Shown: positions 23,054 through 28,640 of the stretch, piece after piece
Layout: every line of letters starts with the position of its first letter
Numbering within the stretch: position 1 is the first letter of the stretch
Assembly (NCBI GenBank): GCA_964383365.1
Contig: CAYLHF010000037.1
Coordinates: forward strand, 1 to 28,640
Length of the DNA: 28,640 bases
Direction of reading: 5' to 3'
From: CAYLHF01 sp964383365
GTDB taxonomy: Bacteria > Bacteroidota > Rhodothermia > Rhodothermales > UBA10348
Notes under the pieces: generated by a model
Seen by the model: the letters and a program-made list of their open reading frames with translations, nothing else
What the model was told of the DNA's origin: nothing
The model's database searches: none
Made by a program: the position numbers and the translations under genes

Positions 23054-25270
23054 TTAGCGTCGTCTTTTCTTCGGACGTTTCCGGCGTCGTTCCCGGGTGT
23101 GTTCGAATGTCAAATCAATCTCGAAGGTTTCGGTTCGCGCGGCGGTGAGAATGACTCGTACGGTGTCTCCGGGCCTGTACATCGTCCTGGTTCTCTCTCC
23201 GCGGAGTGAAAAAGATCGTTCGTCGAACTCGTAATAATCGTCCGTCATATCACGGACGTGTACCATCCCTTCCACAAGGAGTGGATGTAGCAGTACGTAG
23301 ACTCCGAACTTGGTGACGCCCCGGATCACTCCATCGAATGTGTCGCCGACATGTTTACTGGCGTAGGCGACCTGTTTCTGACGAACGGACGAGCGCTCCG
23401 CTTCTACGGCCACACGCTCCCGCGCAGAGGCCAGATCGCAGATCGTTTTCAGGGATTCCTCTTCTGCAACCGGGGCTCCAGCGAGCTGATTCTTGACGAG
23501 ACGGTGGACCACCAGGTCCGGATAGCGCCGAATCGGGCTCGTGAAATGGGTATAGGACGAGAGCGCCAGCCCGTAGTGGCCGATCTGATCTGGAGCGTAT
23601 CGGGCCTTCGCCATCGCCCTGAGTGCGGCTTCCTTTATAATGGGCTCTCTCGGCGTTCCCTGTATTGTCTTGAGAAGTTCGTTCAAATCCTCGGGCCTGA
23701 CTTTTCCTTCATCATTCGGAAGGTGCAGACCAAACGAGCGTACATAGGCCGCCAGCTGTCGGATGCGTTCCCGGTCGGGATGTTCGTGGATCCGGTAGAC
23801 GAATGGACACTCGGCGGCTTCCATGCGTTCTGCGATCGTCCGATTGGCGGCCAGCATGCATTCCTCGACCAGACGATGTGCAAAGAGTCGCTCTCTCGGC
23901 TGGATGCTCTCGACATTACCTGCCTTGTCCAGAACGACTTTGACTTCCGGCAGATCGAACTCAACGGCTCCCGACTGCTGACGCCTGTGGAGGAGTACCC
24001 GCGCCAGATCCGCCGCCAGCCCGAGTTCGCGGGCAAGCGAATCGTTACCGTCGGGTCCGCGATCGATAATGATCTGAGCCTCCTGATACGTGAGGCGGCG
24101 TTTCGACCGGATGATGGTCTCGGCGACCCGGTGGTCTGTAATCGTGCCGTCCGTGGCGATCGTCATAAAACAGGAGAAGGCAAGTCGATCCTCATTCGGA
24201 CGCAAGGAGCAGATATCATTTGACAAATTTTCGGGCAACATCGGAATGACGCGATCCACCAGATAGACACTCGTCCCGCGCTCGAGGGCTTCCCGGTCGA
24301 TGGCTGCCCCCGATCGGACAAAATGACTCACATCGGCGATGTGTACGCCCAATTCGAGGTGCCCTTCATCCAGTTGCCTGACGTGAATGGCATCGTCGAA
24401 GTCACGAGCGTCTTCCGGGTCAATCGTAAAGATGGTCATTTCCCGTAGATCTTCCCGGGACTTCCTGACATTCTCTGGAATGTCGTTCTCGATCTGACCG
24501 GCCTCTCGCGTTACTTCTTCAGGGAAGAGCACATTCACACCGCTTCCGATAGCGACGGCGAGGGTCTGTACCGCAGGATCATCAGACGAGCCGAGGACCT
24601 CAATTATCTGTCCCTGGGGAGCCAACCGGGCATCTTCGGACGCATCCAGTGTGACGACTACTTTATCTCCCTCGTGGGCCCCATTCGTCCTGTTGTCACC
24701 GATATAAATCTCGTGGCGAAGCCTCGGGTCGTCCGGAAGTACGAGTTGGAATGAGTCGAATGACCGAAATGTACCTACGATCGAGGATCTACCTCGTTCG
24801 ATGACCCGGATAATCTCGGCTTCCCGTCGTCGGTCGCCTTTTACGGGTGCGGCTATTCCTATCTCGACGCGATCCCGGTCCATCGCATTTTTCATTCGGC
24901 GACTCCGGACGAAGAAGTCATTTTCCTCTCCCTCAACAGAAACGAATCCATACCCGTCGGGGTGGACGCTCAGTACACCTTCGAGTCGGGATCGGGCAGA
25001 CCGATAGGAATATTGTCCTCCCTTGGTTTTCTGGATCACGCCTGAGTCCGCGAGCTCTTCCAGCACCGCACGGGAGCGATGATATTTTTTTTGGTCCGAA
25101 TAACCCAGTTTTCGAGCTATTTCCTTCGGGCGAAAGCTTCGATTACCGTGATTCCGCAACAGTTTTTCTATGTCAGTGGCGATCCGGTCATGGTCGGCCG
25201 CGTCCGTGGCGATCCGGTCGTGGTCGGCCGCATCCGTGGCGATCCGGTTACCTTTGTCTCGCTTGTGCAT
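23054..25270 (-). CDS. rnr: Ribonuclease R
   Basis: 3'-to-5' exoribonuclease of the RNase II superfamily that degrades structured RNA, including rRNA and defective mRNA. I prefer the ATG at 25270 (738 residues): the in-frame ATG at 25333 would overlap the upstream epimerase gene by 38 bp. Order of domains: a repetitive acidic N-terminal segment (about 9-33), a winged helix (about 35-90), cold-shock domains (about 95-245), the RNB domain with the magnesium-binding Asp cluster in DPEDARDFDDA (284-293), and an S1 domain (about 640-720). A basic tail (RRRKRPKKRRR) ends the protein. SYTHFTSPIRRYPDLVVHR is a family hallmark. The N-terminal 30-bp repeat adds ten-residue units (RIATDAADHD) not expected in the family. 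Confidence 0.96.
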   Translation of the reverse strand: MHKRDKGNRIATDAADHDRIATDAADHDRIATDIEKLLRNHGNRSFRPKEIARKLGYSDQKKYHRSRAVLEELADSGVIQKTKGGQYSYRSARSRLEGVLSVHPDGYGFVSVEGEENDFFVRSRRMKNAMDRDRVEIGIAAPVKGDRRREAEIIRVIERGRSSIVGTFRSFDSFQLVLPDDPRLRHEIYIGDNRTNGAHEGDKVVVTLDASEDARLAPQGQIIEVLGSSDDPAVQTLAVAIGSGVNVLFPEEVTREAGQIENDIPENVRKSREDLREMTIFTIDPEDARDFDDAIHVRQLDEGHLELGVHIADVSHFVRSGAAIDREALERGTSVYLVDRVIPMLPENLSNDICSLRPNEDRLAFSCFMTIATDGTITDHRVAETIIRSKRRLTYQEAQIIIDRGPDGNDSLARELGLAADLARVLLHRRQQSGAVEFDLPEVKVVLDKAGNVESIQPRERLFAHRLVEECMLAANRTIAERMEAAECPFVYRIHEHPDRERIRQLAAYVRSFGLHLPNDEGKVRPEDLNELLKTIQGTPREPIIKEAALRAMAKARYAPDQIGHYGLALSSYTHFTSPIRRYPDLVVHRLVKNQLAGAPVAEEESLKTICDLASARERVAVEAERSSVRQKQVAYASKHVGDTFDGVIRGVTKFGVYVLLHPLLVEGMVHVRDMTDDYYEFDERSFSLRGERTRTMYRPGDTVRVILTAARTETFEIDLTFEHTRERRRKRPKKRRR
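25172..25246 (-). repeat. 30-bp tandem repeat, 2.5 copies, in the RNase R N-terminus
   Basis: On the coding strand two full 30-bp units and one half unit encode RIATDAADHD, RIATDAADHD and RIATD. The copies are almost identical at DNA level. The period is a multiple of three, so copy-number change would keep the rnr frame. Confidence 0.93.
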
Positions 25271-25295
25271 GATTTGCGCTCGGGAGGAAGTCGGC

Positions 25296-26291
25296 CTATG
25301 CCTTATTCCGGGATTCTTTGAGTCTGTGGGCAAGGTCTGTCAGAAATCCTTTCATACCCTGTTCGAGGGGGCGGGGATCGTAACCGAGACAGGTTCGGGC
25401 TTTTTCGAAGCTGGCAATGTAGGACGTCCCTGCCGCAACCCGGAGACTCTCCGAAGAATAAGTCGCCGGGAGCGGAATGACGGATTCAACCCGTTGGGCT
25501 GCCGACGCAAACAGTCGAAGGAGCCCTGGACCCGCATGAATCGCCGGAGGACGCCGGCGCGTAAGCTGTGCAGCAATTTGAAACGCATCAACGAGTGAAT
25601 GCACGGGACCGGACAGAATATACGATTCACCGATTTCTCCTCTCGACATGGCTTGCAGATGACCGTCGACGACGTCATCAACATGGGCCCACGAGAAGGA
25701 TGCCTCGCGCGGAATCATCGGGAGTCGATGCCTCAGAAAGTCCATGAACATGTCCGCGATCGAACTGTGGTCCCCGGGACCGTAGACCAGGCTGGGTTGG
25801 ACAATCACCAGTGGCAGACCATCGAAGACCATCGATTTTGCTATCTCGTAGTGTGCCATCCATTTGGTACGATCGTACTGGCTGATGTGCTCGCCCTCGA
25901 AGAGATAGTTTTCATCGACGAGATGGCCCCGCGTGTCGGAGAAGACTGCGATCGTGCTCGTATACACTCCTTTCGGAATGTGAAGTTCGCGCATGAGTTC
26001 GAGGACATTCCGGGTCCCACCGACATTGATGCGTTCCATGGCGAGAGGATCCCGGGTTCCGATCTCATAAATGGCAGCGATGTGAAAAACGCCATCCACA
26101 CCGCGCATTCCCTCGCGCATGGAATCCCGGTCGGTGACGTCCCCTTGGACGACCGTCGCGCCAAGCGCTTTCAGGTCTCGGGCCCGATGGGGGGCTCGTG
26201 CGAGTACGACCACATCGTGCCCACCTCTCAACAGGGCCCGGGCGACCCGGTTACCAATGAAGCCTGTGGCGCCCGTAATGAAATAGTTCAC
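25296..26291 (-). CDS. NAD-dependent epimerase/dehydratase (extended SDR family)
   Basis: A 331-residue Rossmann-fold oxidoreductase or epimerase. The nucleotide-binding motif is GATGFIG (7-13), followed by the acidic strand end GDVTD (50-54). The catalytic triad is readable as S112 (TSTIAVF) and Y139xxxK143 (YDRTK). The overall form is close to the dihydroflavonol-reductase/HpnA-like group, which includes hopanoid-associated sugar epimerase and 3-beta-HSD-like enzymes. The substrate cannot be assigned. It begins 21 bp after the Asp/Glu racemase gene and ends 25 bp before the preferred rnr start, so it sits in the middle of a minus-strand gene run. Confidence 0.9.
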   Translation of the reverse strand: MNYFITGATGFIGNRVARALLRGGHDVVVLARAPHRARDLKALGATVVQGDVTDRDSMREGMRGVDGVFHIAAIYEIGTRDPLAMERINVGGTRNVLELMRELHIPKGVYTSTIAVFSDTRGHLVDENYLFEGEHISQYDRTKWMAHYEIAKSMVFDGLPLVIVQPSLVYGPGDHSSIADMFMDFLRHRLPMIPREASFSWAHVDDVVDGHLQAMSRGEIGESYILSGPVHSLVDAFQIAAQLTRRRPPAIHAGPGLLRLFASAAQRVESVIPLPATYSSESLRVAAGTSYIASFEKARTCLGYDPRPLEQGMKGFLTDLAHRLKESRNKA

Positions 26292-26312
26292 GAGGAGATA
26301 TGATTTAATGGA

Positions 26313-27089
26313 TTACGCGGTTTTCCCGTCCGGTCCATCAGGATAAACCTGACGAATCAGAAGATCTACCATGATTCTTGCGGGGTCCAGAATCGGCAGT
26401 CCGCCGATGGACGAGTCCTTGATCGCGAGTGGGAGTTCCGTACACCCCAGTACAATGGCTTCGGCTCCTCTCGCAGAAACATCCTCGATAGCGGTTATCA
26501 GGTGATTTCTCGCCTCTTCAGTTGCAGGATTCGAGTGAGCTTTCAGGCCATACCCGGGGTCATAGAGCGCCTGGTTGATGTGTTGGTCTCTTACGAAATC
26601 AGAGGGTAGAATCGGGACAAGTTTTTCGCGGTTCAAGGCGTCCTCGTAAATCTGGAGTCGGTACGTGCCACGAGTACCCAGGACGCCCACACGGGAGACG
26701 CCCGGAAGTTCTCGTTTGATGTATGCAGCGGTTTCCCGTATCAGGTGGCGAATTTCGAGGACAACGCCCCGCTTCGACAGGATCTCCATGGCTACATCAA
26801 AGATGGGACCGGCGTGGGCGGTATTGCACGCCATTACGGCCGTCGTGACTCCTGTCAAGGCCATCTTTTCGAATTGGTCCGCTATGGCTTCGGCCGGATT
26901 AACATCCTCGTCACCGAACAGGAACGATGTTCGGTCCGGAATCCTTCCGGGAAGCGAAAAAAGAATGAAAGGAACGTGCTCCTGGTCCAGACGGGCGGGA
27001 GTGTGTGCTGTGAGCTTCTCCGCCATATCGATCCCAGCCTGTGGACCCATTCCACCCAGAATACCGATCAGTGGAGGGTGAAATGTCAT
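26313..27089 (-). CDS. Aspartate/glutamate racemase family protein
   Basis: Cofactor-independent racemase that interconverts L- and D- forms of Asp, Glu or a relative. The ATG at 27089 gives 258 residues beginning with the family strand PLIGILGGMGPQAG (6-19); an upstream ATG at 27218 adds 43 unrelated residues and runs towards the divergent gene, so I rejected it. The two catalytic cysteines are C88 (MACNTAHAG) and C216 (VLGCTELP), both intact. D-Glu or D-Asp could feed peptidoglycan or serve as free D-amino acids. It is the first gene of the minus-strand run ending at 20806 and is divergent from the P1 peptidase with a 132-bp gap. Confidence 0.92.
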   Translation of the reverse strand: MTFHPPLIGILGGMGPQAGIDMAEKLTAHTPARLDQEHVPFILFSLPGRIPDRTSFLFGDEDVNPAEAIADQFEKMALTGVTTAVMACNTAHAGPIFDVAMEILSKRGVVLEIRHLIRETAAYIKRELPGVSRVGVLGTRGTYRLQIYEDALNREKLVPILPSDFVRDQHINQALYDPGYGLKAHSNPATEEARNHLITAIEDVSARGAEAIVLGCTELPLAIKDSSIGGLPILDPARIMVDLLIRQVYPDGPDGKTA

Positions 27090-27221
27090 ATGCGTGATTG
27101 GATGTCGTATTTGTATGAGACCTGCCGCGCCGTGGCGATTATATTCATAGACAGCCGATCGTTCCCTGAACACCACCAGATCCTGACCGCAGTGTTGCAT
27201 CCTCAGAACCCCAACCACGAA

Positions 27222-28436
27222 ATGAAATCCCGGTTCGTGTCCTTCCTTCTGACCGTCGTTCTCCTGGGGTCTGAATGTACGGTGGCACAGACCACGGAAT
27301 CCTACCGCCTGAGAATTGACAGTACATCATCTCAGCATGCCGGAACGCGTGAATCCGGATCGGTGGGGCTCCGGGCAAGAGACCTGGGAATCGCTCCGGG
27401 GATTCTGCCCACGGGTGCCCTCAATGCCATCACCGATGTGGCGGGGGTCCGCGTCGGACAGGTCACACTTTCGATGGGCGACTCGGTTCGGACAGGCGTT
27501 ACGGCCATAGTGCCTCACGCCGGAAATCTCTATCAGGAAAAAGTACCCGCCGGGTTCGCCGTGGGAAACGGGTACGGGAAGTTTGCCGGGAGTACTCAGA
27601 TCAAGGAACTGGGAGAACTGGAGACACCAATCGTGCTCACCAATACGCTCTCTGTAGCCCAGGGCATGCGAGGCATCATCGAATACACCCTCGAACAGCC
27701 CGGCAACGAGGACGTACGGTCGGTGAATGCTGTTGTGGGTGAGACCAACGACGGCTTTCTGAATGATATCAGGGCGCGCATAGTGACACCCGAGCACGTC
27801 ATGGAGGCGATAGAAAAGGCCGCGACCGGGCCGGTAGCAGAGGGCGGAGTGGGCGCGGGAACCGGGACGATCAATTTCGGATGGAAGGGGGGGATCGGAA
27901 CCAGTTCTCGACGACTGCCTGCTGGCCTCGGGGGGTATACGGTAGGTGTATTGGTGCAAACGAATTACGGCGGGGTCCTCGAGATCGATGGTGTTCCGGT
28001 CGGGGAGGAGTTGGGGCAATTTTATTTGCGAGACGCACTCGACCGAGGGGACGCGGACGGGTCAATTATCCTCGTCGTCGCGACCGACGCCCCCCTCTCA
28101 GATCGCAATCTCGCGCGTCTCGCTTCCAGAGCACTCGGAGCGATCGCCCGGACAGGATCTCCTGCGACCAATGGATCGGGTGATTACGCGGTCGCCTTCT
28201 CTACCGCATCGTCGGTTCGACGGAATCCCGAACGTCGCCGGGGTGTGGCCCGGATATCGGATCTGGCCAATTCGAATATGTCTCCGTTGTTCGAGGCTAC
28301 GCTGGAATCGGCGGAAGAATCGATCTACAATGCGTTGATTGCCGCAAGGACAACGACGGGATTCAAGGGACGAATAGAGGCCCTGCCGCTGGAGCGGCTC
28401 CGCAAGATTCTGAAAAAATACGGGCGGACTCCCTGA
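27222..28436 (+). CDS. Secreted P1-family (DmpA/S58-like) aminopeptidase
   Basis: Self-processing N-terminal-nucleophile peptidase that removes N-terminal residues; known members include L-aminopeptidase/D-Ala-esterase DmpA and beta-aminopeptidases. From the ATG at 27222 the 404 residues start with a signal peptide ending TVAQ (about 23), so the enzyme is exported. Family motifs: LGIAPGILPTGALNAITDVAGVRVG (55-79), VGETNDGFLNDI (172-183), WKGGIGTSSR (221-230), VGVLVQTNYG (241-250). The autocleavage site should be Gly280-Ser281 (DGSIILVVATDAPL), giving a beta chain of 124 residues; this is the same arrangement as the DmpA Gly249-Ser250 cut. ATNGSGDYAVAFST follows at 315-328. The frame is open back to 26745, but that part overlaps the racemase gene antisense. 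Confidence 0.94.
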   Translation: MKSRFVSFLLTVVLLGSECTVAQTTESYRLRIDSTSSQHAGTRESGSVGLRARDLGIAPGILPTGALNAITDVAGVRVGQVTLSMGDSVRTGVTAIVPHAGNLYQEKVPAGFAVGNGYGKFAGSTQIKELGELETPIVLTNTLSVAQGMRGIIEYTLEQPGNEDVRSVNAVVGETNDGFLNDIRARIVTPEHVMEAIEKAATGPVAEGGVGAGTGTINFGWKGGIGTSSRRLPAGLGGYTVGVLVQTNYGGVLEIDGVPVGEELGQFYLRDALDRGDADGSIILVVATDAPLSDRNLARLASRALGAIARTGSPATNGSGDYAVAFSTASSVRRNPERRRGVARISDLANSNMSPLFEATLESAEESIYNALIAARTTTGFKGRIEALPLERLRKILKKYGRTP

Positions 28437-28490
28437 TTTCTCTTCGAAAGATGAAATTTCTGCGGGTGGTTTAATTGGGCCCTGTCATCA

Positions 28491-28520
28491 TTGCGGAGCG
28501 CAAGTCGTGTTCGTAATTTA
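28491..28520 (+). promoter_or_regulatory. Candidate promoter for tRNA-Gln
   Basis: TTG at 28491-28493, then 20 bp, then TAATTTA at 28514-28520. This fits the Bacteroidota pattern of TTG near -33 and TAnnTTTG near -7, apart from the final bases. Transcription would start about 40 bp before the tRNA. The rest of the gap 28437-28568 shows no gene. Confidence 0.38.
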
Positions 28521-28568
28521 TCTGATCTGTACCGCAAGCAGGAAATGAACCTTTTCGGCGCGCCTTTT

Positions 28569-28640
28569 TGCCCGGTCGTCTAATGGCAGGACAGCGGCCT
28601 TTGGAGCCGTAGGTGGAGGTTCGAATCCTCCCCGGGCAAC
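28569..28640 (+). tRNA. trnQ: tRNA-Gln (anticodon TTG)
   Basis: A full cloverleaf can be drawn. The acceptor stem TGCCCGG pairs with CCGGGCA, including the weak U1-A72 pair typical of tRNA-Gln. D-stem GTC/GAC; anticodon stem GCGGC/GCCGT (the outermost pair being G-U or G-T) with loop CTTTGGA, giving anticodon TTG at 28601-28603. T-stem GGAGG/CCTCC with loop TTCGAAT. The discriminator is A at 28639, and the window ends after the first C of a possible encoded CCA. Confidence 0.95.

Noticed and set aside
23351..24223. 290-codon plus-strand frame
   Set aside because: Antisense to the RNB domain of RNase R, which is unmistakable.
25599..26303. 234-codon plus-strand frame
   Set aside because: Antisense to the NAD-dependent epimerase with intact SDR motifs.

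Overview
The window looks like a chromosomal segment of a Gram-negative member of the Bacteroidota/Rhodothermota (FCB) lineage. The pointers are a secreted FG-GAP/ASPIC protein with a C-terminal type IX secretion sorting domain (minus strand, ends at 8761), a DUF5687-type ABC permease, an M23 peptidase with the HxC zinc site seen in Bacteroidota, a lipoprotein and several exported hydrolases. This placement is inferred from gene content. No phage, IS element, CRISPR array or plasmid function is visible. A 100-N run at 12636-12735 is a scaffold gap inside a minisatellite.

Layout. 1-2560: a class-3-type aldehyde dehydrogenase (minus, cut by the left edge) diverges from a PLP-dependent serine/threonine dehydratase-like enzyme; a small palindrome lies between them. 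2582-7356: a secreted M28 peptidase diverges from a very large secreted Asp-box/VPS10-like beta-propeller protein. 7366-14321 (all minus): an ABC ATPase of the B12/heme/siderophore type, a PduO-type cobalamin adenosyltransferase, the 13-bp minisatellite with the gap, a membrane-anchored SGNH-TPR protein, the FG-GAP/T9SS protein and an envelope M23 peptidase. 14403-16485: a small lipoprotein converging on a polyprenol-kinase-like plus lipase pair. 16620-20827: MmcQ/YjbR-like protein, RluA-type pseudouridine synthase, a 99-residue unknown (minus), a ferrochelatase-family protein with an altered active site, and a membrane protein with a periplasmic CxxCH heme-c motif and a HAMP domain. 20806-27089 (minus): a compact run of Asp/Glu racemase, NAD-dependent epimerase, RNase R, DUF5687 permease and its ATPase. 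27222 to the end: a secreted P1-family (DmpA-like) aminopeptidase, then tRNA-Gln(UUG) at the right edge.

How they fit together. Most genes are housekeeping or cell-envelope functions typical of a marine or saline heterotroph that degrades peptides: M28, P1 and M23 peptidases and an Asp-box protein. The most unusual part is the heme-related neighbourhood at 17680-20827. A HemH homologue there lacks the expected catalytic His, and it is followed by a predicted c-type-heme sensor with no recognised output domain. A second theme is short tandem repeats at gene edges: three unrelated arrays (13, 30 and 36 bp) lie in 28 kb, and two of them contain the stop codon of a neighbouring gene.
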